A DNA stretch of 33,801 nucleotides from Bacillota bacterium (GCA_018816185.1 JAHIWI010000367.1:1-33801), one strand, 5' to 3'; shown: positions 8,530 to 16,316, numbered from the stretch's first letter. The notes: generated by a model not told the origin, from the sequence alone. Made by a program: numbers and translations.

Positions 8530-8730
8530 TTAGCCGATTGAGTCATATATAGACCTTAAGGAAGATTGATACCTTTCCTGAATTTCCGCATCGGTAACAA
8601 ATATTGAGTCGTCAATAAAATAATTGATTCTATTTCGTTTTGAATTAAAGATGAAGCTTTCAGAAGATGTTATAGGTCCACTCAACTTGTCTGTTTTAAT
8701 GATTTTTACTAGCTTATTATGATTTATCAC
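8530..8730 (-). CDS. small protein of unknown function (66 aa)
   Basis: GTG at 8730 is preceded by AGGAGGG (8745-8739) with an 8-nt gap, which is the main reason to call this a gene. The 66-residue product is mixed and charged, has no signal peptide or membrane segment, and contains IIKTDKLSGPITSSESFIFN near the N-terminus and a Ser/Tyr-rich end. I do not recognise it. It lies upstream of the chemoreceptor on the same strand but is separated from it by that gene's own promoter. Confidence 0.55.
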   Translation of the reverse strand: MINHNKLVKIIKTDKLSGPITSSESFIFNSKRNRINYFIDDSIFVTDAEIQERYQSSLRSIYDSIG

Positions 8731-8745
8731 AAGTTAAACCCTCCT

Positions 8746-9344
8746 ATCGTTTCAATCCCTCTCAACTTAGTTCAAAAATGCATTTTTTTATATTATTTCT
8801 TTATTCCCCGTAACTAATTTAGTAATCATATCCTAGAGCAAAGTTATTAGTTGAATTCCTTTTGACTTTATAGTGTATTTCGGCATTTTTAAATGCCATG
8901 ACACTTTAGAACATGGTTTATTGCTGTATAAACTAGTAATCTATTAAATGAAAAATTAAATAAAGACAATGGATTAAACTCCTTTCAAATACTTAGAGTA
9001 ATTTTAGATATTTTTTTAAAAAAAATAATATTTATTATAATAATCCAAGATTCTGTCGATTAATAACATAAACTAGCTTAGCTATAATAAACACTCTCTG
9101 AATAAAATTTAGTATTAATTGGAAAATAGACCTATATATCCTTTCTTTTAAATGAATCAAAAGACTTACTTTACTAAAGGTGTTAATATAAAATATGAAT
9201 AAATATTAATATTTTATTTAAAATGATTGTTTTAATTATAAGATATATATTTGTGAATTTTGATAGAGCCATTAATTCTGTGAATAACAATCTATGTGAA
9301 ACTAATATTATATCAATTCGCTATTTACATAGGAGACAAATAAA
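8746..9344. other. AT-rich divergent intergenic region
   Basis: No gene is visible. A short hairpin GGCATTT/AAATGCC occurs at 8882-8897, with GTGT (8873-8876) and ACAC (8901-8904) outside it. I found no match to the c-di-GMP riboswitch pattern in front of the GGDEF-EAL gene. AGGAG at 9331-9335 is that gene's ribosome site. Confidence 0.4.
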
Positions 9345-11648
9345 ATGAAATTAAAAAGAAAAACAGCTAGTTTAATTGGAATTACAATGACCTTTTACAT
9401 CGTCACACTTTTTGTGTTTATAAAACCTATATTCTTAAATGAAGCAATATCAATGGATGAAAAATCGTTAATGATTGACAGTAAACGTGTCAAAAGTTAT
9501 ATAGACGCAAGATTTTTGGATTTGCAACGTCTAAACAAGGATTGGGCCGTTTGGGACGAATCTTATCAATTCTTAAAGAACGAAAATGATTCATATATTG
9601 AATCAAATTTAACTTTTGAAACATTTGAAAATAATGAAATTAATTTTATGATATTTGTCGATAAAAATAAAAATATTTTCTATTTTAAAGGATATAACTT
9701 AATTGATCGTACACCGCTCAATCTCCAGAAAGATACTTTATTAAGAGAAGATCTAATATCAAAAGTGATAAATCATAAAAAGAGCTTGATTTATTTTGAT
9801 AAACACCATGGACATATACTCATTGAAAGTGAACCGGTTTTGACGAGTCAAAAAGAAGGTCCTTCTGTTGGATATATTTTAATGGGTAAAGTATTAAACG
9901 ATAATTTTTTTAACTCGATGAAGAATGAATTGGCAGTAAATTTTAATGTGTTAAACGGAGATGGGCAGAAGGAAGTCTCAACACCGAACAGCAATACTCA
10001 AATAGTAAAAAAAATAACAATAGGAAATGACTTGAATTTGGAAGTAATACGTGAGCGGAAATATTACACGGAAAAAATTAAAAGTATCAATAGCTTTTTT
10101 GCTTCATTGACAATTGGTACTTTGCTGCTCGTTATGCTGGTATATTTTTTATTGGATTTCTTTATTCTATCGCGTATTTCTTTATTATCCAGTCAAGTCA
10201 AAGACGTGAACTTTGAAAAGTCATTTCAATTAGATGTCAGAAACTCAAAAACTGAGAATGACGAAATTTCCGATTTGGAAAAAGCTATACAAGGCATGGT
10301 TGGAAGTCTTGAAAAAGCTCACGATGAGGTATCAAAATTAGCTTTTAATGATCATTTAACGGGTCTTCCTAATAGAGTTAGTTTATATAAAGCATTTGAA
10401 AAAATAAAAGAAGAAAAACCATCCTTCGCTTTAATGTTTTTTGATCTTGATGGATTCAAGCGTATTAATGATGTATATGGTCATAGCAGTGGGGACTTGC
10501 TATTAAAGAAATTATCCGACCGTCTTACTCAAAATTCTTTGAGTATCGGTACAAGTTTGTTTCGCATTGGTGGAGATGAATTTGTTTTTTTATCTAATTA
10601 CTCTACACGATCTTCCATTATAAAAGAGATAGAATCGATTCTTTACAATCTTAAAAATGAATTCGATTTAGATAAAATAAAAGTAACAATAACTTCTAGT
10701 ATTGGGGTTAGTATTTTCCCAAATGATAGTGAAACTTTGGATGATCTATTACAATGCGCGGATAGTGCATTGTATGAGGCTAAAACTTCTGGTAAAAACA
10801 CCTATGTTTTTTATGAAGATTTAAAGAATAAACAACTATATAAATATCTTCAAACTCTTAAAACGGACTTAATGGATGTTATATCTTCAGGACAATTATA
10901 TCTAGAATATCAGCCAATAATGCATAACTCAGGTCGACAGGTACGTAGTGTAGAAGCATTAATAAGGTGGAAACATCCTGAGTACGGAATTATTTCGCCT
11001 CTTCAATTCATTCCATTAGCAGAAGATATTGGGGTAATAAGAGAAATTGGTCAATGGGTAATCAAAAATGCTGTAAAAGACATCAGTCATTGGAATAAGA
11101 TAAATAACAAGTCGCTTTCGCTTGCTTTAAACGTCTCGAAATTCCAACTTAAGTTTAGGAATGAGCTTATCCAAACCCTTGATAATGCGTTATTGGAGAA
11201 CGATTTTTCTCCCGAATTTCTAACTATTGAAATTACAGAGAGCGATACTGTCATCGAACATGAAGAAATTCCACCATTTATTCAAGAAATGAAAAAGCGA
11301 AAAATTCGTGTTGCATTAGACGACTTCGGTGTAGGTTCATCATCGCTATTTAATTTAATCAAGCTAAATGTTGATATCATTAAAATTGATAGAAGTTTCC
11401 TGCAAAGAGTTCCAATTGATAATAAAGACACAATACTTTTAAAAGGTATTTATGAAATTTTAAATGATTTAGATATACGAGTCGTTACAGAAGGAATTGA
11501 AACTGAGGAGCAATTTGAATTTGTTTCAAAAAACAGTTCTTCTCTTTTACAAGGCTATTATTTTAGCAAACCTTTGGAATTAAAATTTTTATTTAATCGA
11601 TTTAATGAGATAGAGTCTTCAAGTAAAGAAAATATGAAAAGTTCTTAA
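9345..11648 (+). CDS. membrane-bound CHASE4-GGDEF-EAL cyclic-di-GMP protein
   Basis: This 767-residue protein has TM1 near residues 10-32 and a CHASE4-like extracellular sensor containing DWAVWDESY (about 66-74). TM2 (about 250-272) precedes a short linker. The diguanylate cyclase domain has DHLTGLPNR, FFDLDGFKRINDVYGH and an intact GGDEF at 409-413. No RxxD inhibitory site is visible in front of it. The phosphodiesterase domain has EAL at 537-539, LALNVSKFQL, EITES, DDFG at 659-662 and the late VVTEGIET glutamate. Both halves therefore look catalytic, so the protein could make and break c-di-GMP. ATG 9345 follows AGGAG by 9 nt. Together with the adjacent chemoreceptor it points to control of motility versus attachment. 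Confidence 0.93.
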   Translation: MKLKRKTASLIGITMTFYIVTLFVFIKPIFLNEAISMDEKSLMIDSKRVKSYIDARFLDLQRLNKDWAVWDESYQFLKNENDSYIESNLTFETFENNEINFMIFVDKNKNIFYFKGYNLIDRTPLNLQKDTLLREDLISKVINHKKSLIYFDKHHGHILIESEPVLTSQKEGPSVGYILMGKVLNDNFFNSMKNELAVNFNVLNGDGQKEVSTPNSNTQIVKKITIGNDLNLEVIRERKYYTEKIKSINSFFASLTIGTLLLVMLVYFLLDFFILSRISLLSSQVKDVNFEKSFQLDVRNSKTENDEISDLEKAIQGMVGSLEKAHDEVSKLAFNDHLTGLPNRVSLYKAFEKIKEEKPSFALMFFDLDGFKRINDVYGHSSGDLLLKKLSDRLTQNSLSIGTSLFRIGGDEFVFLSNYSTRSSIIKEIESILYNLKNEFDLDKIKVTITSSIGVSIFPNDSETLDDLLQCADSALYEAKTSGKNTYVFYEDLKNKQLYKYLQTLKTDLMDVISSGQLYLEYQPIMHNSGRQVRSVEALIRWKHPEYGIISPLQFIPLAEDIGVIREIGQWVIKNAVKDISHWNKINNKSLSLALNVSKFQLKFRNELIQTLDNALLENDFSPEFLTIEITESDTVIEHEEIPPFIQEMKKRKIRVALDDFGVGSSSLFNLIKLNVDIIKIDRSFLQRVPIDNKDTILLKGIYEILNDLDIRVVTEGIETEEQFEFVSKNSSSLLQGYYFSKPLELKFLFNRFNEIESSSKENMKSS

Positions 11649-11672
11649 TGAATAATAAAGTTGACGATTGCG

Positions 11673-11722
11673 AACTGCACCCGGATTTTTTAATACAACT
11701 AAAAATTTAGGTGCAGTTTTTA
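11673..11722 (+). terminator. terminator after the GGDEF-EAL gene
   Basis: AACTGCACC pairs with GGTGCAGTT (11710-11718) around a 28-nt loop, followed by TTTAT, 25 nt after the stop. Confidence 0.6.
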
Positions 11723-11767
11723 TGATTAATTTAGTACTGATTTCAAATTGGACTCCTAGTAAGTAGA

Positions 11768-11875
11768 TTACAATCTTGAAATGCACAGTGAATTTACTTC
11801 ATCAGGGTTCACATTGTCAAATGTATCAACGATCTCGTTACCCATTAAAGTGTTTATTAGGCATTCATTTTTCAT
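11768..11875 (-). CDS. possible tiny ORF (35 aa), unknown
   Basis: A 35-codon frame reads MKNECLINTLMGNEIVDTF and continues with a protein-like acidic segment NVNPDEVNSL to a TAA at 11770. There is no convincing ribosome site, so it may be the tail of a decayed gene. It lies just beyond repeat copy 11907-11943, in line with the minus-strand genes separated by that repeat family. Low confidence. Confidence 0.25.
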   Translation of the reverse strand: MKNECLINTLMGNEIVDTFDNVNPDEVNSLCISRL

Positions 11876-11906
11876 TAAGACTGATTATTTCGGAAGTCGA
11901 ATCTTT

Positions 11907-11943
11907 AACTAACGCACCCGTTAGTTTAAGTGCATTACTTCAC
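11907..11943 (-). repeat. AACTAACG hairpin repeat, 3' boundary type (copy e)
   Basis: AACTAACG and CGTTAGTT form a perfect 8-bp stem around CACC at 11907-11926. The next 14 bases also resemble the copy at 27247-27283. On the minus strand it follows the stop of the GNAT gene. Confidence 0.6.
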
Positions 11944-11957
11944 ATTCTTACAACACT

Positions 11958-12890
11958 CTAATCATTATTAGTCCTCTTTTGAAAAGTCAATAATGTCGGT
12001 GCTGGAGAAAAAGGAAAAAATTTTAACATTTCTACAGAGAAATAGTCAGTCGTATCTACTTCAGCCTCAATATGTTTTACTCCGTTTTCAATGGCAAAAT
12101 TTATTTGGGAAGCTGTTAAAATTAACATAAACTGAACATCTGTATTCTCTTTAGTTCCTCTCCATCCAAATTCAAAATGATTCGGGGTATTCGAATAATG
12201 TAACAAGGAATAAGCCAGTATCTCATTATCCTTTAATATAATAAAACTCCCACTTTTAATTGTATCCTCATTAAAAATTAGCTCTTCCCATTTTTGAAAG
12301 CTATGAACTCCAACAGGATTTACTGTATGAGCTTTTTCATAGTTTTCTCTTACAAGGTTAATCAATTTGATCTTGAGTTCTTTATGATTACATATACTAT
12401 TTATGTCTTGTATGCAGATATCTTGTCCATTAAAATCAGGGAAGACTAGTTGGAAGTCAATCTTCGAGGTTCTTAATAAAGGCATATATGTCCTTCTAAC
12501 TTCTAAGAATCCAACTTTTTCATAGAATGTTTTTAGTCCATAAGAAGATTCCCAAATAGTAGTTTGTAATGGAAGATCAATTTCTTTAAAGTTGGATAAT
12601 GCTTCGATTAAAACAGTTTCAATTTCAATTCCGATATGTGGTTTTGTAACTATTGCAAAGTATGTACAAGATGGATGAAATTCGGATTTCCAAGCAGTTA
12701 TTAAACCTACCAACATCCCATTCTCATAAGCTTCATATGTACAAATATTATTCTTGATGTGTATACCTCGTAAAAAATAGCGATGAGTGAAATCATCCTC
12801 CCATACCCAATTGGATAATATTTCTTTGATAACCTCAATATTCGGAGAGTTAATATGGTTTATAGAATAATCACTTCTAAACATTTCCAT
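11958..12890 (-). CDS. GNAT N-acetyltransferase with two GNAT-like halves
   Basis: The product is about 310 residues. The N-terminal half (to about 145) reads like a GNAT fold, with YEAYENGMLVGLITAW and then GLKTFYEKVGFLEVRRTYMPL, the usual strand-helix-GF ending. The second half (about 165-300) repeats the plan with SFIILKDNEILAYSLLHY and ends in a beta-rich segment. GNAT enzymes transfer an acyl group from acyl-CoA; the substrate here is unknown. Start choice is weak: ATG 12890, TTG 12893 and ATG 12884 all lack a strong ribosome site. The gene is bounded by repeats of the same hairpin family on both sides (11907-11943 and 12918-12970), so it looks like a self-contained inserted unit. Confidence 0.72.
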   Translation of the reverse strand: MEMFRSDYSINHINSPNIEVIKEILSNWVWEDDFTHRYFLRGIHIKNNICTYEAYENGMLVGLITAWKSEFHPSCTYFAIVTKPHIGIEIETVLIEALSNFKEIDLPLQTTIWESSYGLKTFYEKVGFLEVRRTYMPLLRTSKIDFQLVFPDFNGQDICIQDINSICNHKELKIKLINLVRENYEKAHTVNPVGVHSFQKWEELIFNEDTIKSGSFIILKDNEILAYSLLHYSNTPNHFEFGWRGTKENTDVQFMLILTASQINFAIENGVKHIEAEVDTTDYFSVEMLKFFPFSPAPTLLTFQKRTNND

Positions 12891-12917
12891 CAAATCCAGT
12901 CTATTAATTATATATTG

Positions 12918-12970
12918 TTCTTCAACCTGTTTCGTCAGTTCAAAAAAGGCTTCACTCGTTATTGAAGTAA
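12918..12970 (-). repeat. AACTAAC/GTTAGTT hairpin repeat (copy a)
   Basis: On the minus strand this reads TTTACTTCAATAACGAG, AAGCCTTTTTTGAACTGACG, then AAACAGGTTGAAGAA. The blocks TACTTCAATAA, AGCCTTTT, ACGAA and CAGGTT recur in the same order at 27711-27774. It lies between the lipoprotein and GNAT genes. Confidence 0.55.
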
Positions 12971-12988
12971 AGCACTAGTTCAATAAGA

Positions 12989-13468
12989 TTATTGCTGTAT
13001 TTTTTCTTCTAACAGTTTTGCTATTCTGTGGACATCTTCTTTACTAAGTAAATAATGCATTGGTCCAGTGTAATTGTCTTTTTGTATTCTCGCTGAATTT
13101 CTATCAGGATAAAGCCACAAGAGAATTGTGTCAGAGGTATCATCTTTGTAAGAAAGGATAATCTGAAAGTTTTCACCTATACTAGTCATAGGACCCGAAT
13201 GTGGTGAGGAAACCTTTATTGCTTTTAAAATCACTTCAATTTCTTCGGTTTGTTCAAAAACAACTTTTCTATCTTTGACCTGGTCCTCAGTTTCTGAAAA
13301 GATTTCCAATCCATTCCCTGTTATTGTTATCATATTGACATCCCTTGGCACATCAATTACTTCTTTTTCCCCGTTATTTTCTTTATCTTTAACAATCTTG
13401 TCTTCAATTGAACAAGCAACTAATATCATAATTATTCCTAATAATATTATTAGACTTTTCTTTTTCAT
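12989..13468 (-). CDS. lipoprotein, YhfM-like domain
   Basis: A 159-residue protein begins MKKKSLIILLGIIMILVACS, a signal peptide ending in a lipobox (LVAC, Cys19), so it should be lipid-anchored on the outer face of the membrane. The remainder has no membrane segment. The pattern of ISFSDKVVFE-like start (KVVFEQTEEIEVILKAIK), IILSYKDD and a C-terminal helix resembles my memory of B. subtilis YhfM-type proteins, which have no known function. Two ATGs are adjacent in frame: GGGGGG (13479-13474) is 5 nt from ATG 13468 and only 2 nt from ATG 13471, so the inner one is preferred. Hairpin repeats at 12918 and 13529 flank the gene. Confidence 0.7.
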   Translation of the reverse strand: MKKKSLIILLGIIMILVACSIEDKIVKDKENNGEKEVIDVPRDVNMITITGNGLEIFSETEDQVKDRKVVFEQTEEIEVILKAIKVSSPHSGPMTSIGENFQIILSYKDDTSDTILLWLYPDRNSARIQKDNYTGPMHYLLSKEDVHRIAKLLEEKIQQ

Positions 13469-13528
13469 CATATCCCCCCATTAAATTTGACGGAGTTCCC
13501 ATATAATAGGTTTCATTCACTGTTTCTT

Positions 13529-13561
13529 GTTGCACTAAACTGCTGCGTTAGTTGAAGAAGA
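13529..13561 (-). repeat. AACTAACG hairpin repeat (copy b)
   Basis: The minus strand carries CTTCTTCAACTAACGCAGCA followed by GTTTAGTGCAAC. It shares CAACTAACGCAGCAG with copy d except for one T/G difference in front of the core. It lies upstream of the lipoprotein gene. Confidence 0.6.
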
Positions 13562-13627
13562 ATCTTTAACAATACTTATTTTTATTTTAACATAAATACC
13601 CAATTCATAATTAATTCACTACATAAA

Positions 13628-13667
13628 AATAACCCTTCTCCTAAATCAATCTAAGAGAAGAGTTATT
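13628..13667. terminator. bidirectional hairpin
   Basis: AATAAC-CC-TTCTC pairs with GAGAAG-A-GTTATT over a 14-nt loop. It separates the lipoprotein unit from the res/resolvase region. Confidence 0.5.
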
Positions 13668-13812
13668 CTTTGGCAGACAAGAGATGCCAATTTCTACTAT
13701 AAGGAATAATCGTACTTTTAAATATAGGTAAATGTTTACAATCGGTATATACCCTTTAGTACTATCGATTAAATTTAATTGCCTTAAGTTGTTTTAAATT
13801 TTTACTCAACTT

Positions 13813-13965
13813 TGTAACAAAACTCGTCCTTTTCTGAACACGACTCAAATAGTTGTAAAAGATATCAATTTGATTCTATTATGTGTAATAAAACCCTGTC
13901 CATTATTCTATGTTCAATAACCCTTTTAATATAGTCTTATGTTACAATAAATATAGGATTATTAT
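13813..13965 (+). promoter_or_regulatory. candidate res region: three resolvase subsites
   Basis: Three related blocks precede the resolvase gene. Site I (13813-13840) is a 28-bp block with arms TGTAACAAAA and, inverted, TGTTCAGAAA. Site II (13884-13916) starts TGTAATAAAA and ends TGTTCA. Site III (about 13940-13965) starts TGTTACAATA. Order, lengths (28, about 33, about 26 bp) and position next to the recombinase match the res organisation of Tn3-family resolvases, though the site I-II distance (about 73 bp centre to centre) is longer than in gamma-delta. The block also probably contains the resolvase promoter, giving autorepression. Confidence 0.55.
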
Positions 13966-13982
13966 GGAAGTGAGGAATTAAC

Positions 13983-14537
13983 ATGCGAATTGGTTATGCT
14001 CGTGTATCAACGGGTTTACAAAACTTAGATTTGCAAACAGATGCACTTACTCAATATGGATGTACTAAAATTTTTCACGATAAGATGAGTGGATCAAAAA
14101 AACAACGAGCTGGATTAGAAGAAGCTCTTCAATATGCTCGTCAAGGAGATACAATAGTTGTTTGGCGATTAGATCGGCTTGGCCGAAACATGCAGGACCT
14201 GATTGATATAGTCAATAACTTAAATGAACAAAATATTGGATTTCACAGTCTTCAAGAAAACATAACAATGGATCGTAGTAATGCAACCGGACAGCTAATG
14301 TTCCATCTATTTGCAGCATTTGCTGAGTTTGAACGAAATCTTATTCAAGAACGTTCTGCTGCAGGACGAGTGGCAGCTAAAGCACGGGGACGTCTTGGCG
14401 GGCGTCCAGAGAAGTATGGAGTGAAAGATATTGAAATGATGAAAAATCTTATTGATGGGGGTACACCGATCAAAGATGTGGCAGAAAGGTGGGGTGTTTC
14501 TCGAACAACCATTTATCGATATTTAGAACGTAAGTAA
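13983..14537 (+). CDS. serine resolvase/invertase (TnpR-type)
   Basis: This 184-residue small serine recombinase has the catalytic start YARVST (nucleophile Ser9, Arg7) and the RLDRLGRN motif with Asp64, Arg65 and Arg68. A long E-helix follows (LFAAFAEFERNLIQERSAAG) and then a C-terminal helix-turn-helix (PIKDVAERWGVSRTTIYRYL, about 161-180). It should cut and exchange DNA at paired res sites. All key residues are present and the length is normal, so it is probably functional. ATG 13983 follows GTGAGG by 8 nt. No transposase lies next to it. A near-copy of its site I lies 11 kb to the left in direct orientation. Confidence 0.93.
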   Translation: MRIGYARVSTGLQNLDLQTDALTQYGCTKIFHDKMSGSKKQRAGLEEALQYARQGDTIVVWRLDRLGRNMQDLIDIVNNLNEQNIGFHSLQENITMDRSNATGQLMFHLFAAFAEFERNLIQERSAAGRVAAKARGRLGGRPEKYGVKDIEMMKNLIDGGTPIKDVAERWGVSRTTIYRYLERK

Positions 14538-14538
14538 T

Positions 14539-14613
14539 CAGATTGCTAAATGTAGAATGAAAGAAGAAACTTTTTATAAATTAGTGAGAGAGTTAAAAAT
14601 TAAAAAGAAATGA
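14539..14613 (+). pseudogene. possible remnant of a second recombinase HTH
   Basis: Directly after the resolvase stop, in another frame, 24 codons read QIAKCRMKEETFYKLVRELK to a TGA. This resembles the C-terminal helix-turn-helix of a serine recombinase (a block like 'IAK...TFY.LVKEL'). It has no start and is too short to be a gene. It is offered as a remnant only. Confidence 0.3.
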
Positions 14614-14667
14614 AATACCTTATATATAGAAGAAACTTAATCAAAAACCTCATTTAAGAATTGTGAT

Positions 14668-14699
14668 AGCCCTTCCATCTTCAAAAAATGGGAAGGGCT
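14668..14699. terminator. hairpin between the resolvase and the 44-aa gene
   Basis: AGCCCTTCC pairs with GGAAGGGCT around a 14-nt loop. There is no good T-tract on either strand, so termination is possible but not certain. Confidence 0.4.
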
Positions 14700-14771
14700 A
14701 TTGTACTTGTCTTTCAGATTTTCTTAAAAAACCTAACACTTTTATGTGTTTAAAATAATCTTAATTGTTTT

Positions 14772-14906
14772 TTAATGTTTAGTATCTTGATGTTTTTTGA
14801 GAGTTTTACCTGCATTACTTTTCTGTGGTTTTGTTGCAGTTTTACTGCTTAATGTTTTACCTGCTTTTCCAACTTTTCCACCTGAGTGTTTTGTCATAAT
14901 CGCCAT
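14772..14906 (-). CDS. small Lys/Gly-rich basic protein (44 aa)
   Basis: ATG 14906 follows a strong GGAGG (14918-14914) by 7 nt and opens a 44-residue protein. It begins MAIMTKHSGGKVGKAGKTLS and continues SSKTATKPQKSNAGKTL before a His-rich end. It is strongly basic with repeated Gly-Lys/Ala-Lys units and no hydrophobic segment. I recall widespread short bacterial proteins of unknown function with the same 'HSGGKVG..AGKTLS' pattern, but I cannot name the family. Disordered or nucleic-acid-binding behaviour is an inference from charge. Confidence 0.6.
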   Translation of the reverse strand: MAIMTKHSGGKVGKAGKTLSSKTATKPQKSNAGKTLKKHQDTKH

Positions 14907-15134
14907 TTCTTTACCTCCACCTTTCTAATTTTTCCATTTTAAGAGTCCTCCTTAAAATCTATTATAACATAAATTAACAAATAATATCTATATATAGTGT
15001 TAATATTTAAAAATATACTATATCTTGTGTTTTTGAACTTTTAAAAAGCTATTAACCAAATAATTCCTGACGATTTACATGAATAGTGATAAAGTTATTA
15101 AATTCAGACAAAATATATGTGATACCTAATTTTG

Positions 15135-15632
15135 ATGGAACGGCATGTATTATTCAGGCGTTCGCCTTGGGAGGGACTTTATATTAAAGAAATGGTTCTT
15201 ACAAATTATGAAAAACATAAAAAGCAAAAAATATCAATATGTAATATTTGTTTGAAAGAGGACAGATTAAGCTGGGATCATGTACCACCAAAAGGAGGTA
15301 TTAAATTATCTGCTGTTGAACAAGAGCCATTAATGCAATATCTAACAGGTAATTATGATGAAAGAAAGTACATAATTTCTCAAAACGGAGTGAAATATAG
15401 AACGTTATGTCCAAAATGTAATGCCTATCTCGGTTCAAATTACGACATTTCGATGAATAAGTTTACGTTAGAGGTTGGTCAACTTTTAAAATCGAAAGTA
15501 ATTTTACCCTCGACAATAAATATCTCTACAAAACCAGCACACCTAGTCAGATCAATATGTGGTCATCTCTTTTTAATAAAAGGGTTCAAGATTTGGTTTT
15601 TGCTTGTAATTTATCTAACTTTGGCAGTTTAA
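15135..15632 (+). CDS. HNH-like zinc-binding protein, probably frameshifted
   Basis: The 165-codon frame contains a CxxC at Cys36/Cys39 (CNICLKED), WDHVPPKGG with Asp48-His49, and CPKCN with Cys92/Cys95/Asn96. This is the layout of HNH nucleases that hold a zinc ion with two CxxC pairs. The following text (LGSNYDISMNKFTLEVGQ, then KPAHLVRSICGHL) is normal for such proteins. The last 20 residues are hydrophobic and unlike them, and lie where another frame (from 15557) takes over. I suspect a frameshift near the T/A runs at 15567-15580. No start has a convincing ribosome site: TTG 15132, ATG 15135 and ATG 15192 are options. The missing site fits decay. Confidence 0.55.
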   Translation: MERHVLFRRSPWEGLYIKEMVLTNYEKHKKQKISICNICLKEDRLSWDHVPPKGGIKLSAVEQEPLMQYLTGNYDERKYIISQNGVKYRTLCPKCNAYLGSNYDISMNKFTLEVGQLLKSKVILPSTINISTKPAHLVRSICGHLFLIKGFKIWFLLVIYLTLAV

Positions 15633-16261
15633 CGGTAGATGAATATGTCATATTCCAAGATAGTAGTGTATATGAAATAGGCGGAAAAAAATTAGATTAT
15701 AAAATTTTTTTTGAAGCGAAAAGAAGCAGCATGGAATGGCAGTATCCAACCTTATATGAGATAGGTATTCAGGATGTTTGGGATTGGTTGATTAAAAGAA
15801 AAGATTTCTTATATGGATTTAGTCAAACAGCTGTAACCAGGGCATTAATAAATCTGGGGGAAATTTCATTTTCAGATCCAAATATGAAATTATTTAGGGC
15901 GGTAATGGGAATTGAAGGACTATATACAAAAGGGAAAAGTAATTTATTAGAGCAAGTGAGAGAAAAAACACAAATATTGTTAGGAAAACAAGAACAATAT
16001 AAAAAATTGTATTCGAATATGTATGATTTCCGATCGAAATTTATTCATGGGGAGTTAAATTTTCCAGCAACAGTAAATATAGATTTTTCTAAAAATGTAG
16101 AATCACATAGTGAAGATTTAAAAAAAGCAACATATTTTGCAATCTTATTATTAGGCGCGTCAATCCAACAACTAATAATAAGGGATTGGCATGGTATACA
16201 ATTTGAATATGTTGTAAGTGATACAGGTGACTCGAGTAAGAAGGAGGTCGGGAGTGACTAA
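15557..16261 (+). CDS. HEPN-domain protein (Apea-like), overlapping the HNH-like ORF
   Basis: The 234-codon frame ends in a typical Apea-like HEPN domain. WDWLIKRKDFLYGFSQTAVT leads into FRAVMGIEGLYTKG, and YDFRSKFIHGE contains the RX4H motif (Arg159-His164) that forms the RNase site in active HEPN proteins. ATG 15557 has no ribosome site and lies inside the HNH-like ORF, so this is either the downstream half of one frameshifted HNH-HEPN gene (about 375 codons) or a gene with an unseen start. A short hairpin-free gap separates it from the convergent next gene. HEPN proteins act in toxin-antitoxin and phage-defence systems. Confidence 0.6.
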   Translation: MWSSLFNKRVQDLVFACNLSNFGSLTVDEYVIFQDSSVYEIGGKKLDYKIFFEAKRSSMEWQYPTLYEIGIQDVWDWLIKRKDFLYGFSQTAVTRALINLGEISFSDPNMKLFRAVMGIEGLYTKGKSNLLEQVREKTQILLGKQEQYKKLYSNMYDFRSKFIHGELNFPATVNIDFSKNVESHSEDLKKATYFAILLLGASIQQLIIRDWHGIQFEYVVSDTGDSSKKEVGSD

Positions 16262-16316
16262 GTCCCGACTTCTCAAACCATCATGCATTCCAATCGATAT
16301 AATGGAGAATAAAAGG

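Noticed and set aside
8735-8775. Second sigma-D-like box (AACGATAG) before the 66-aa gene
   Set aside because: It touches the ribosome site, so transcription would start too late to include it, and the match is poor.
9121-9344. c-di-GMP riboswitch before the GGDEF-EAL gene
   Set aside because: The conserved class I pattern and its tetraloop receptor could not be found.
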